Source of the DNA: an uncultured Granulosicoccaceae bacterium
GTDB lineage: Bacteria > Pseudomonadota > Gammaproteobacteria > Granulosicoccales > Granulosicoccaceae
DNA length: 64,000 nt
Assembly: GCA_938041955.1 (NCBI GenBank)
Contig: CALISD010000042.1
Span: forward strand, 1-64,000
Direction: 5' to 3'
Below are positions 8,657-17,163 of the stretch, piece after piece. Under the pieces are notes generated by a model. That model had not been told where the DNA came from, made no database searches, and worked only from the letters and a program-made list of their open reading frames with translations. The translations under genes and the position numbers were made by a program. The stretch's first letter is position 1. The number at the start of each line of letters is the position of its first letter.

Positions 8657-9736
8657 CTAGCTCTTAACCGACGGCGCATGCGCAAGCGCGCCGCGGCTAT
8701 CAAAAAGAAATAAACTGCGGGGGTTCAGATAAATATCGATTTTATCGTCAGGCCTGACCTGGTGTACACCGTGCGTTAAAATCACCCAGCGGTTGTCGGC
8801 GAAATTCAAATGAATAAACGTTTCCGAGCCGGTAATTTCACTGGTTCGAACCACACCGGACAACCTTACCGTATGGCGATTTGTCGGTACCAGTGACAAA
8901 TGATGCGGCCTGACAGCAGCGGTATAGGGACCCTCTGCCAAATCGGTATTTAAGTCGTTAAGCGTGCCTAGTGATGCATCGTTAAAAACTAACTCATTGG
9001 CGGCAACCGAAATACTCGCAAGGTTAAAAGGCGGGTCTGAAAACGATTGCGCTGTTGCGAGATCGCGCGGTTGGTTGTACACGCTTATGGTGTCACCGAA
9101 TTGTGTTACCCGCCCTTCGAAAAGCGTGGCTGTTTTGCCACCAAGAAGCAACGCTTCCTGGGGTTCAGTGGTCGCATAAACCAGTATCGCACCGGTCTCG
9201 GCGAATAGTCGTGGCAACTCAACGCGCAGCTCTTCGCGTAATTTGTAATCGAGATTAGCCAATGGCTCATCGAGCAACACCAACTCCGCACCTTTGACCA
9301 GCGCACGTGCAATCGCTGTGCGTTGCTGCTGACCACCGGAGAGATTCAGCGGCGTGCGATCAAGATACGGTTCAAGCTTCAAAAGCCGGGCAGCTTCCCG
9401 AACTTTCTTATCAAGGGCAGCTCCCTTAACTTTCGCAAGCCGCATTGGTGACGCGATGTTTTCATACACCGTGAGGCCCGGGTAGTTAATGAACTGCTGA
9501 TACACCATGGCGACGTTGCGATCACGTACCGAGACCCCGACAACGCTCTTTCCATTAAAAATGATGTCACCTGAGGTTGGCTTATCGAGCCCGGCCATCA
9601 ACCGCATTAAGGTGGTTTTACCGGCCAAGGTTGGGCCAAGTAGGACATTCAACGAACCCGGTTCCAATGCCAGTGTAACGTTGCTTATGTGGTTATCGCG
9701 TGCCACACGTTTGCTGACATCGAGTAGTTCGAACAT
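8657..9736 (-). CDS. glpS: Glycerol ABC transporter ATP-binding protein with canonical signature
   Basis: Partner ATPase of GlpT, 359 residues. Walker A is GPTLAGKTTLM, the signature LSGGQQQRTAIARAL is canonical, and Walker B is LVLLDEPLANLD. The H-loop position reads YATTEPQEA, so the switch histidine is replaced by Thr. A C-terminal TOBE-like domain follows. It is the first transporter gene after the 184-bp gap from glpR, where a promoter and operator are expected. The two ATPases have complementary defects (see findings). Confidence 0.88.
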   Translation of the reverse strand: MFELLDVSKRVARDNHISNVTLALEPGSLNVLLGPTLAGKTTLMRLMAGLDKPTSGDIIFNGKSVVGVSVRDRNVAMVYQQFINYPGLTVYENIASPMRLAKVKGAALDKKVREAARLLKLEPYLDRTPLNLSGGQQQRTAIARALVKGAELVLLDEPLANLDYKLREELRVELPRLFAETGAILVYATTEPQEALLLGGKTATLFEGRVTQFGDTISVYNQPRDLATAQSFSDPPFNLASISVAANELVFNDASLGTLNDLNTDLAEGPYTAAVRPHHLSLVPTNRHTVRLSGVVRTSEITGSETFIHLNFADNRWVILTHGVHQVRPDDKIDIYLNPRSLFLFDSRGALAHAPSVKS

Positions 9737-9851
9737 ATCTATCGCTTACTTGAGTGGTTGAGTGCACCACTGTGTTCACCGGTGAGGCATTTCACGCACT
9801 GCTGTTTATTCCCCTCGATCTCCAACAATTTCTCCCTCAACGTCAATCGAA

Positions 9852-9885
9852 TTTCTTTTCAACCCTAAATACAAGGAAAACGAAA
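9852..9885 (-). promoter_or_regulatory. Putative GlpR operator upstream of glpS
   Basis: TTTCTTTTC (9852-9860) and GAAAACGAAA (9876-9885) form an imperfect inverted repeat with AACGAAA half-sites. It lies in the gap between glpR and glpS. The half-site AACGAAAG also appears in the glpR-glpK intergenic region. DeoR-type GlpR proteins bind AT-rich sites with TTCG/CGAA cores. Assignment is inference. Confidence 0.35.
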
Positions 9886-9920
9886 GTCAACTGAAATAAG
9901 CGGTAATAACACCATGCCGC

Positions 9921-10682
9921 TCACAGGTCAGTTTCGATTGTTCTGACATCGAAACTTGTCAGTAATTTTTGAAAATTCTTATCCGGACATCGGTCAGTAA
10001 CAAAGGTATCGATTTGCGAAACATGGCCAATTCGCACGGGTGCTGTGCGTTCGTGCTTGGTGGAGTCGGCTGCCAAAATAACGTGTCGTGCATTGGAGAT
10101 AATGGCCTGAGACACTTTCACCTCACGGTAGTCAAAATCGAGTAGAGCGCCATCGCTATCGATGGCAGACGAACCGATCACAGCAAAGTCAACTTTGAAC
10201 TGATTTATAAAATCCACTGCCGCCTCTCCCACAATACCACCATCACTCGACCTGACTTCACCGGACGCGATAATGACCTTATTATGCTTATAGGGCCGCA
10301 ATAACGAAGCAACATTGATATTGTTAGTAATCACCATCAGGCTTTGATGGTGTATCAAAGCCTGTGCTACCGCCTCGGTGGTTGTGCCGATATTCACAAA
10401 CAAAGAGGCGTTGTCGGGAATAATATCTGCCACTGCCTGGCCAATCGCCAATTTGTGATTACTGGCTAACACACGCCGAGCTTCATAGCTCATGTTCTCA
10501 ACACTGGACGCTAACCGTGCGCCACCGTGGGTACGTGTGAGCAGGCGCTCCTCACACAAAACATTCAGATCCTTCCTAATAGATTGAGGTGTCACTTCGA
10601 AGCGCAGCACCAATTCATCAACTGAAACCATCCCGGTTTCCCGCACAATATCGAGAATCAGTTGCTGTCGATTTGAAGCCAT
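9921..10682 (-). CDS. glpR: DeoR-family transcriptional repressor of the glycerol genes
   Basis: DNA-binding repressor predicted to sense a glycerol metabolite, by analogy glycerol-3-phosphate. Residues 5-55 carry the DeoR helix-turn-helix (VSVDELVLRFEVTPQSIRKD and the LTRTHGGA tail), followed by the sugar-phosphate-sensing domain with FVNIGTTTEAVAQAL. Length from the ATG at 10682 is 253 residues, typical for the family. A TTG at 10733 would add 17 residues and reach into the operator-like repeat, so it is not preferred; the chosen ATG has only a weak ribosome site. Divergent from glpK, upstream of the importer, and inverted repeats flank it on both sides, all consistent with autoregulation. 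Confidence 0.9.
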   Translation of the reverse strand: MASNRQQLILDIVRETGMVSVDELVLRFEVTPQSIRKDLNVLCEERLLTRTHGGARLASSVENMSYEARRVLASNHKLAIGQAVADIIPDNASLFVNIGTTTEAVAQALIHHQSLMVITNNINVASLLRPYKHNKVIIASGEVRSSDGGIVGEAAVDFINQFKVDFAVIGSSAIDSDGALLDFDYREVKVSQAIISNARHVILAADSTKHERTAPVRIGHVSQIDTFVTDRCPDKNFQKLLTSFDVRTIETDL

Positions 10683-10697
10683 AGGAAGAATATTAGG

Positions 10698-10749
10698 TTC
10701 GTTTCTGTTTATTTTTACACAAACGAAAGCCAATACGAAATAAATCGTA
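10698..10749. promoter_or_regulatory. Putative GlpR operator pair between glpR and glpK
   Basis: Two inverted repeats lie just upstream of glpR. TTCGTTT (10698-10704) pairs with AAACGAA (10721-10727), and TACGA (10734-10738) pairs with TCGTA (10745-10749). Both have the TTCG/CGAA character of DeoR-family GlpR sites. Position between divergent glpR and glpK suggests control of both. No footprint data; inference. Confidence 0.4.
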
Positions 10750-10956
10750 CGCGGGTAATTTTAGAACGCACCCAATTTGGGCCCAGACAGGGCAAAGATA
10801 CCAGCGCAAAAATACTCAGCCTGGCTGCACCAGGCAGCCACAACTCCTGCAAGCAGTGGTGTCTATAACAATTTTTCGAGTTAAACTTCGCTCAAAACGA
10901 ACGGCGTACTCCGGTACACCTAACTACATCTCGACTTGCCTCGGCGGAGCTTTGAT

Positions 10957-12462
10957 ATGGGCGAAAATTTAATACTGAGTATTGATCAGGGAACCACGAG
11001 CTCGCGAGCCATCCTGTTTGCAAAAGACGGCACGTCGGTGTTCACCGCACAAAGAGAATTCACGCAGCACTTTCCGAACTCCGGATGGGTTGAACACGAC
11101 CCTGAAGAAATCTGGCAAACCATACTGACGGTTTGCGAAGAAGCGGTAAAAGCTGCGACCAATGGAGGACACACCATTGCAGCCGCTGGCATTACCAATC
11201 AACGCGAGACCACCGTAGTGTGGAACAGAAAAACAGGCACTGCCGTGCATAACGCCATTGTCTGGCAAGACCGACGGACCTCGTCATTCTGCACAGAGTT
11301 AAAAGAGGCCGGCCATGAGCCAGGCTTTACAGCAAAAACCGGTTTGCTTTTAGACCCCTATTTTTCGGGCACAAAAATAAAATGGATTCTCGACAATGTC
11401 GAAGATGCGCGTGCGAGCGCTGAGAATGGAGATCTTGCGTTTGGAACAATAGACAGCTTTCTACTCTGGCGTTTTAGCAACGGGCAACGGCACATCACCG
11501 ATGCAACCAATGCATCCCGCACATTGATCTACAATATTCACAAGAGTGAGTGGGATGATGAACTACTCAACATCCTGGATATACCAAAGTCCATGTTGCC
11601 CGACGTGCAGGACAGCAGTTCCGACTTTGGCAGCATAGATAAATCTCTTTTTGGTGAAGAGATACGCATAGGCGGCGTAGCGGGTGATCAACAAGCAGCA
11701 ACGTTTGGTCAGGTTTGCCTGGAACCAGGAACGATTAAAAGCACTTACGGCACTGGCTGCTTCGTGATTTTAAACACCGGGAATGAAGCACTTCCATCCG
11801 ATAACAAACTCCTGACAACCGTCGCCTATCAGCTCAATGGCAAACCGACCTATGCCATAGAAGGCTCAATTTTCGTTGCAGGGGCGGCTGTTCAATGGCT
11901 GCGTGATGGTCTGGGCGTTATTCAATCAGCTGAAGAAACCGAGTCAATGGCGCACCAGCTTTCCTCTAACCAGGGCGTCTATCTGGTGCCGGCGTTTACC
12001 GGCTTAGGTGCACCCTACTGGAATCCGGATGCACGTGGTGCGTTGTTTGGATTAACCCGTGATACCGGCATTGAACAGATTGTCCGTGCCACACTCGAAT
12101 CCGTTGCGTTTCAAACTTATGATCTTTTTAAAGCCATGGCAGATGATGGCGTCACACCCACTAAAGTTCGAGTGGATGGCGGCATGGTGCAAAACAACTG
12201 GCTATGCCAGTTCCTTGCAGACATATTAAACATTCCGGTGCAGCGCCCAATGCAAACTGAAACCACAGCACTTGGTGCTGCTTATCTTGCCGGCCTGCAT
12301 TGCGGAGTGTACAAAAGCCACCAAGACTTAGCAGCAAACTGGAAAATTGATCGGGAGTTCACCCCGACAATGGAAAGCGCCGAACGGGAAAATCTGCTAG
12401 GCGACTGGAAAAACGCGGTAGCAGGTGTCATTCATCAAACGCAGCCGCAGCGAAATACCTAG
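10957..12462 (+). CDS. glpK: Glycerol kinase
   Basis: Phosphorylates glycerol with ATP to sn-glycerol-3-phosphate in the cytoplasm. The FGGY-kinase N-terminal motif [12 protein letters not shown] and the family segment [11 protein letters not shown] are present, as are the C-terminal [14 protein letters not shown] and [18 protein letters not shown] motifs. The ATG at 10957 with an upstream GGAG gives about 501 residues, the standard length; a TTG at 10936 is in frame but less likely. Divergent from glpR with operator-like repeats between. Its stop lies within the left end of an inverted-repeat element. Confidence 0.97.
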   Translation: MGENLILSIDQGTTSSRAILFAKDGTSVFTAQREFTQHFPNSGWVEHDPEEIWQTILTVCEEAVKAATNGGHTIAAAGITNQRETTVVWNRKTGTAVHNAIVWQDRRTSSFCTELKEAGHEPGFTAKTGLLLDPYFSGTKIKWILDNVEDARASAENGDLAFGTIDSFLLWRFSNGQRHITDATNASRTLIYNIHKSEWDDELLNILDIPKSMLPDVQDSSSDFGSIDKSLFGEEIRIGGVAGDQQAATFGQVCLEPGTIKSTYGTGCFVILNTGNEALPSDNKLLTTVAYQLNGKPTYAIEGSIFVAGAAVQWLRDGLGVIQSAEETESMAHQLSSNQGVYLVPAFTGLGAPYWNPDARGALFGLTRDTGIEQIVRATLESVAFQTYDLFKAMADDGVTPTKVRVDGGMVQNNWLCQFLADILNIPVQRPMQTETTALGAAYLAGLHCGVYKSHQDLAANWKIDREFTPTMESAERENLLGDWKNAVAGVIHQTQPQRNT

Positions 12463-12624
12463 TGGGCTATACGGAAAGTTCGGTAACAAACTTTTCACAG
12501 CCACAGTCGTCAGCGCAAGGCGGAAAAATGCAGGCATAGCAGGGCTACGTCGAATTTTTCTAACGCAGCCATGGCGGCGGTGGCGAAGATAAAGCAATAC
12601 CGCACGTTCCAAACTGCCCACTAG
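12459..12624. repeat. Inverted-repeat element A (166 bp)
   Basis: The ends share CTAGTGGGC as a perfect 9-bp inverted repeat, continuing as an imperfect match (roughly 20 of 27 positions). The left end overlaps the glpK stop codon. The interior is GC-rich without a credible gene. Only one copy was seen in this window. It abuts element B at the CTAG shared by both. MITE-like or REP-like; the mobilising enzyme is unknown. Confidence 0.6.
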
Positions 12625-12863
12625 CCTGCATTATTCATGAGGATTCGTCACTCAGTGGAAATAGCGCTAAACAGGTCGCATAATCGAGTGAGAAACGTGG
12701 CCTGCCACGTGCCGGGCTTGTTCATGTGAGATGTGACGCGATATTTTCGTCTGATGGCGAATAGACACACTGCTATTCAAAGTAGCCCTCCAATTACAGT
12801 TTAAACCTATGTTTACAGGTGTTTCCTTAGTTTTCCACGTCGCCTCGTGAATAATGCAGGCTA
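12622..12863. repeat. Inverted-repeat element B, copy 1 (242 bp)
   Basis: The left end TAGCCTGCATTATTCATGAGG (12622-12642) and right end (12843-12863) are inverted copies with one mismatch in 21 bp. The left 29 bp (from 12623) match the inverted right end of a second copy near 27416-27651 with one mismatch, and similarity continues through the following 20-30 bp (CTAAACAGG in both). The interiors then diverge. No gene is seen inside. Looks like a non-autonomous mobile or structural repeat. Confidence 0.75.
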
Positions 12864-12904
12864 GGCGAGCAAGATTCGATGCATGTAGCGGTTTAGCCTT
12901 GTGG

Positions 12905-13621
12905 TCAGCATTTTATTGTTTGTCTGCTGTAATCAGATAATTTTTGTACCGACACTCGTGGCTTTGAAAGTGTTTTTGGATCGCTTATTTTGTGCTCCAT
13001 GGATGCTCTAAAGCCAAACTTGTCAAAAAATCGATCGTACATGTCTGCACCATAGCTGCCGGTAGCATAGAGTTGCTTTGTTGTTTCATCGTATTCGAGT
13101 TCAATGGCTGCGAGTGGATGCGGCGCGGGCCCTCCCAGGACCCGTGCACCTTGTGCAGGATCATAAACACTTCGTTCCGAGCAGCAGGAGATGAGTCCGG
13201 ACTTTTCCACTGTTTTCCGTTCAGTTTGACTATAAAAGCTGACGGGATCATGACGATAATTGATGAATGAAATCTCTTTGGCCGGGTGGCTCATCTTATG
13301 GCTGCATATAGCTGAGTATGCAACGATAGAATTTTTTTCCCCCACACCGCCGCGCCATTGTGGTTCGTTCTTTGTCGGGTTGTCACTATCGCTGCTTACA
13401 CGGTTACCAAGGTTGATTAACAAGCATGGTGTGGTGAGAAACGGATAAAAGAAAATATACGGTTCGCCAACTACAAGGCTGTCTGCTGTAAGTGGTGCAG
13501 ATTTCCCGGATTGCAATAGACTGCGCTGATAGTTTTGTTTTTCATTGCCGGCGATTAGATCTGTTGTAGTTGCAGATACAATCAGAGATGTACAGATTTT
13601 TGTAAAATGCCTGCGGTTCAT
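12905..13621 (-). CDS. Tat-exported Rieske-like protein with an incomplete cluster motif
   Basis: About 238 residues. The N-terminus MNRRHFTK followed by a hydrophobic stretch is a twin-arginine signal, so export in folded form is expected. The Rieske-like part has the first ligand pair CSH (in AICSHKMSHP) and the region GLISCCSERSVYDPAQGARV with GGPAPHPL after it, matching the second half of a Rieske domain. The expected C-x2-H is absent: after CC come Ser, Glu and Arg. The ATG at 13621 is chosen for its GGGGA ribosome site; another ATG lies 12 bp upstream. It stands alone between repeat element B and a divergent DUF481 gene. Whether it binds a cluster is doubtful. Confidence 0.7.
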   Translation of the reverse strand: MNRRHFTKICTSLIVSATTTDLIAGNEKQNYQRSLLQSGKSAPLTADSLVVGEPYIFFYPFLTTPCLLINLGNRVSSDSDNPTKNEPQWRGGVGEKNSIVAYSAICSHKMSHPAKEISFINYRHDPVSFYSQTERKTVEKSGLISCCSERSVYDPAQGARVLGGPAPHPLAAIELEYDETTKQLYATGSYGADMYDRFFDKFGFRASMEHKISDPKTLSKPRVSVQKLSDYSRQTIKC

Positions 13622-13978
13622 AACGTTCCCCATTAGTGCGCTTGTTATCCAGTGCGTAACTGGTTGTTAATCCGATTTCATGTGACTGTGCGTGTCCGAA
13701 CTAGACCGACTATAAACCCGTCGCTACACACGTGATGGAATTAAAAAAATGTTTGGTTATTGTTCAGCTACGAAGTGTAAGTCTTACTAATCAGACAAAT
13801 CGAACTGTTACTTTGTAAACATCTGTTTCTTGTATTGTACGTTAGTTAAAAAGATATCAATGTACAACACCGACGATCGCAGATCGGGATACATAACAGT
13901 TTTCTTGAAATACGCGTTACCACCCCTATTACAACGAAGTAAGTTACAACCAACTACAACTACAAAAAGGCTAGTGAC
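13622..13978. other. Divergent intergenic region, 357 bp
   Basis: AT-rich stretch between the divergent Rieske-like and DUF481 genes. It should hold both promoters. Apart from the candidate promoter at 13905-13932, no repeat, RNA gene or credible small ORF was seen. Confidence 0.6.
13905..13932 (+). promoter_or_regulatory. Candidate sigma-70 promoter of the DUF481 gene
   Basis: TTGAAA (13905-13910) and TATTAC (13927-13932) are spaced 16 bp apart, about 47 bp before the ATG. Match to consensus is moderate; no experimental support. Confidence 0.3.
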
Positions 13979-14797
13979 ATGAATGTAAAACATACCCTAA
14001 TTTCTGCTGTTCTTACCGGTGCCGTAGTTGCAGGTACGCCTGCACTGGCCCAAGACAGTATGCTCGACGGTTGGTCGGGTAGTGCTGGTCTGGGTGCGGT
14101 TATAACAGCTGGCAACAGCGATACACGAAATATCAGTGGCTCAGCCAATGTGACGAAACAAACTGGTATATGGCGTCATACCGCTTTTGGCAGCACCTAT
14201 AGTGCGGAAAATAATGATCTTGAAACAGCGAATCGCTTTGATCTTGGTTATAAGCTTGACAGGCAGATCAACGAGCTGATGTACGGTTTTGGCCGCCTTC
14301 GTTATGACTCTGATGACTATGGAAACATTGATGGCCGTTTTTCAGGCGTTGTTGGTGTAGGTCGACAATTCCTTGATGATGGCAAGCAGACACTAAACGG
14401 TGAGATAGGCATTGGTGCACACAGTACTGATTATATCATTCCCAATGGAGCAACCTCCCAGATAGACATAACCGGTGCACCGGTGCTGGATCCCGTTACT
14501 GGAGATCCTGTGCTAACTCCGGGATCAGGGACTGCGGATGATAGTGGTGCAGTGCTATACGGTGGTTTGAACTACAGCAATATCTTAAGCGAAATATTGA
14601 CGTTCAACTCTGTTTTTACCTTTGAGGCGGCAGACAGCAATACTTACACTGTTTGGGACAACAGCCTTGGAGTCAAGCTGTCAGATAGAATCTCTCTGTC
14701 ACTTGGATTGTTGAGTAGAAGCAATAGTGATATCGAGGGTGAGTTGGGTGAAAAGACTGACACAGCTACCCGAATCAGTTTCGTCTACGGTATCTAG
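13979..14797 (+). CDS. DUF481-type outer membrane beta-barrel protein
   Basis: A 272-residue exported protein with a Sec signal (cleavage near TPALA-QD). The mature part has alternating beta-strand segments. It carries the DUF481 pattern: GLGAVITAGNSDTRNISGSA at the start, the repeated length of salt-dependent or YdiY-like barrels, and a terminal FVYGI with an aromatic residue near the end. An AAAGG-like ribosome site precedes the ATG. Followed 20 bp later by a strong terminator, so it is probably monocistronic. The function of DUF481 proteins is not settled. Confidence 0.85.
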   Translation: MNVKHTLISAVLTGAVVAGTPALAQDSMLDGWSGSAGLGAVITAGNSDTRNISGSANVTKQTGIWRHTAFGSTYSAENNDLETANRFDLGYKLDRQINELMYGFGRLRYDSDDYGNIDGRFSGVVGVGRQFLDDGKQTLNGEIGIGAHSTDYIIPNGATSQIDITGAPVLDPVTGDPVLTPGSGTADDSGAVLYGGLNYSNILSEILTFNSVFTFEAADSNTYTVWDNSLGVKLSDRISLSLGLLSRSNSDIEGELGEKTDTATRISFVYGI

Positions 14798-14817
14798 TAG
14801 TAACTCAGTGTGTTGAA

Positions 14818-14845
14818 AAATACCCGGGTCAAAGCCCGGGTATTT
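14818..14845. terminator. Bidirectional rho-independent terminator
   Basis: AAATACCCGGG (14818-14828) and CCCGGGTATTT (14835-14845) form a perfect 11-bp stem with a 6-nt loop. T-rich flanks occur on both sides. It lies between the convergent DUF481 gene and glcF and can serve both. Confidence 0.88.
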
Positions 14846-14847
14846 CT

Positions 14848-16074
14848 TCATGGCTTCACGGTTAGTGCGTGATCGAGTAATTCAATCCAATGCACCACGG
14901 GCGTATCTCCTGCAGCAGACTGTAAATGCACCAAGCAACCGATATTGGCGGTCGCTATCTTACTGGGCTCTTGCTTTTTCAGCGTCTCTATTTTTCTTGT
15001 TAACAATTTTTGCGAAAGTTCTTTCTGTAGTACTGAATAGGTGCCTGCTGAACCACAACAGAAGTGCGCATCTTTAACCGGCAGCAGATCAAAGCCCAGG
15101 GACTTTAACAATGTCTCTGTAGTACCCATTTTCTTCTGGCCATGTTGCAGTGTGCAGGGTGGGTGAAAAACGATGGAAGGTTGTTCGTCTACTTTTATAT
15201 TGTCAATTTTTTCTGCAGCAATTACTTCACTGATGTCTACGCAAAGCTCACTGATTTTCTGTGCTTTTTCTGCATAGATTTCATCGTGCTTTAAGAGCTC
15301 GCCATAGTCTGCGACAAAGACACCGCAGCCGCTGGCGGTCATTACAATAGCCTCTGCACCTGCTTCAACTTGTGGCCACCATGCATCAATGTTGGCACGA
15401 GCAAAGTCTAACCCTTCATCTTGTGCATTTAAGTGAAAGCTTAGTGCGCCACAGCAACCCGCTTCTTTTACGGCCACCAGATTAATACCAAGCCGATCCA
15501 ATACGCGAGCGGTTGCCGCATTGATGTCTGGCCCCATAGAGGGCTGTACACAACCATTGAGCACTAACATGGTGCGATCATGCTGCGATGCCGGCCAGGC
15601 GCCTGCCCTTTGTTTCGGCGGTAAGTGAGAACGCAAAGATGTGGGAAGTAGCGGCGCGACAGTCTGACCAAGTTTAACCAGCGGGGTGATGCGATTGCTG
15701 TACGGCAGTACGGTGCGCATTGTTTTTCGCAGAGCACGCTGTGCAAAGCTTCGAGGCACTTGTTCTTCTACAAGGTGTCTTCCTGCATCTACCAGATGGC
15801 CGTATTCAACACCGCTCGGGCAGGTGGTTTCGCAGTTTCTGCATGTCAGGCATCGGTCAAGGTGAGTTTGTGTTTTCTGTGTCGGGGTCTCGCCCTCAAG
15901 CACTTGCTTGATCAGATAGATTCTGCCGCGCGGACTATCAAGCTCATTGCCTAGTAGATCGTAGGTGGGACAGGTGGCAAGACAAAAGCCGCAGTGCACG
16001 CACTTTCGTAAGATGTTATCGGCTTCCTTTCCCAGCTCCGATATTTTGTATTTTTCCAGAAGTGAAGTTTGCAT
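14848..16074 (-). CDS. glcF: Glycolate oxidase iron-sulfur subunit
   Basis: Electron-transfer subunit of glycolate oxidase, which converts glycolate to glyoxylate at the membrane. Two 4Fe-4S motifs are present near the N-terminus, CVHCGFCLATCPTY and CLTCRNCETTCPSG, and two CCG-type cysteine-rich domains follow (CCGALSFHL and CCGSAGTYSV). At 408 residues it has the usual length. The start lies 3 bp after the glcE stop, so it is the third gene of glcD-E-F. The terminator at 14818 ends the operon. Confidence 0.95.
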   Translation of the reverse strand: MQTSLLEKYKISELGKEADNILRKCVHCGFCLATCPTYDLLGNELDSPRGRIYLIKQVLEGETPTQKTQTHLDRCLTCRNCETTCPSGVEYGHLVDAGRHLVEEQVPRSFAQRALRKTMRTVLPYSNRITPLVKLGQTVAPLLPTSLRSHLPPKQRAGAWPASQHDRTMLVLNGCVQPSMGPDINAATARVLDRLGINLVAVKEAGCCGALSFHLNAQDEGLDFARANIDAWWPQVEAGAEAIVMTASGCGVFVADYGELLKHDEIYAEKAQKISELCVDISEVIAAEKIDNIKVDEQPSIVFHPPCTLQHGQKKMGTTETLLKSLGFDLLPVKDAHFCCGSAGTYSVLQKELSQKLLTRKIETLKKQEPSKIATANIGCLVHLQSAAGDTPVVHWIELLDHALTVKP

Positions 16075-16077
16075 AGT

Positions 16078-17163
16078 TTAGAACTCTGGAAATAGTCGTT
16101 GTTGGTTGAAAATGCCTTTCGGATCAAATTCATCTTTGAGCTTTTTGTGTAGCGACAATAGCGGCGCAGGCAGGGGATGAAAGACGCCTGCCTGGCGTTG
16201 CATTTCTTCTGTGCCGCGATATAACGTTGCGTGACCCCCTACCGCTTCGCATGTGCTGCGAATTAAAGCCGCGGGTGCATCACTGATGAGCCAGCGCTGC
16301 ATGCCAGCCCAGTCGTATACCCACTCGCCTTCAATGTCTAACGGCCTGGTTAATGCCGGTACGCTCACGCGCCACAGTGGTTGGCTATTCTGTGGTTGGA
16401 AAAATGGCAGTGAATGTTCGCGAAGTTGTTGCCACAAGGTGCTGTTATCTGTTTTTTCGCCCACCATCGATTTGAGATTGTGCGCTGCGGCGTTTGTGGT
16501 AGTTTCCGTGCCGGATAATCTGGTGAACAATGTACCGTCAATGAAGGCTGCAGCGGTCACTGGTTGCCCGAGACCTGCCAGCGCCTGCATCTTGTCTATT
16601 GCCGATTCCACATCCATGCTGGCGGCAAGTGTGATATCGCGCTCGGCGCGTGGCAGTACTTTGATAGAAACATCAAGCAGCACACCCAAGGTGCCCATCG
16701 CCCCTGTCATTAATCGGCTTGCATCGTAACCTGCGACATTCTTCATTACCTCGCCGCCGAACTTCAGGTTCTGTGCACGGCCGTTTAAAATTCTACAACC
16801 AAGAATGTAATCACGCGTACCGCCGAGATAAGGTTTTGCAGGCCCTGCAAGCGCACACGCAATAGTGCCACCGATTGTGGCTTCAGCGCCAAAGCCAGGC
16901 GGCTCAAAAGCGAGCGTTTGTCCCTGGCTTAGCAGCGTGGAGTTAATTTCTTCTAGCGTGGTGCCGGCACGGGCGGTAATCACCAGTTCAGTCGGTTCGT
17001 AACTGATCACTCCGCTGTGTTGCTTTACATCCAGTGCGATTGCATTGTTGCGCACACCCAGAAAGGATTTACTGCCACCGCCTTGAATGGTTAGTGGTGT
17101 CTGTGTTGCCGCTGCCTGTTCTACTTGTGTTTGTAGCTCAGCGCTAATGTCTTTATCTGTCAC
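16078..17163 (-). CDS. glcE: Glycolate oxidase FAD-binding subunit
   Basis: Second flavin subunit of glycolate oxidase, 361 residues. It has the FAD-linked oxidase fold with LTIQGGGSKSFLG at the N-terminus and the segment GGTIACALAGPAKPYLGGTR. It starts with GTG, overlapping the TAG stop of glcD by 1 bp (TAGTG), which implies coupled translation. The C-terminus FDPKGIFNQQRLFPEF matches the family's LNPGR-like end. Confidence 0.94.
   Translation of the reverse strand: MTDKDISAELQTQVEQAAATQTPLTIQGGGSKSFLGVRNNAIALDVKQHSGVISYEPTELVITARAGTTLEEINSTLLSQGQTLAFEPPGFGAEATIGGTIACALAGPAKPYLGGTRDYILGCRILNGRAQNLKFGGEVMKNVAGYDASRLMTGAMGTLGVLLDVSIKVLPRAERDITLAASMDVESAIDKMQALAGLGQPVTAAAFIDGTLFTRLSGTETTTNAAAHNLKSMVGEKTDNSTLWQQLREHSLPFFQPQNSQPLWRVSVPALTRPLDIEGEWVYDWAGMQRWLISDAPAALIRSTCEAVGGHATLYRGTEEMQRQAGVFHPLPAPLLSLHKKLKDEFDPKGIFNQQRLFPEF

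Noticed and set aside
13808-13993. Leftward 61-codon frame before the DUF481 gene
   Set aside because: AT-rich chance frame across the promoter region, without a ribosome site.
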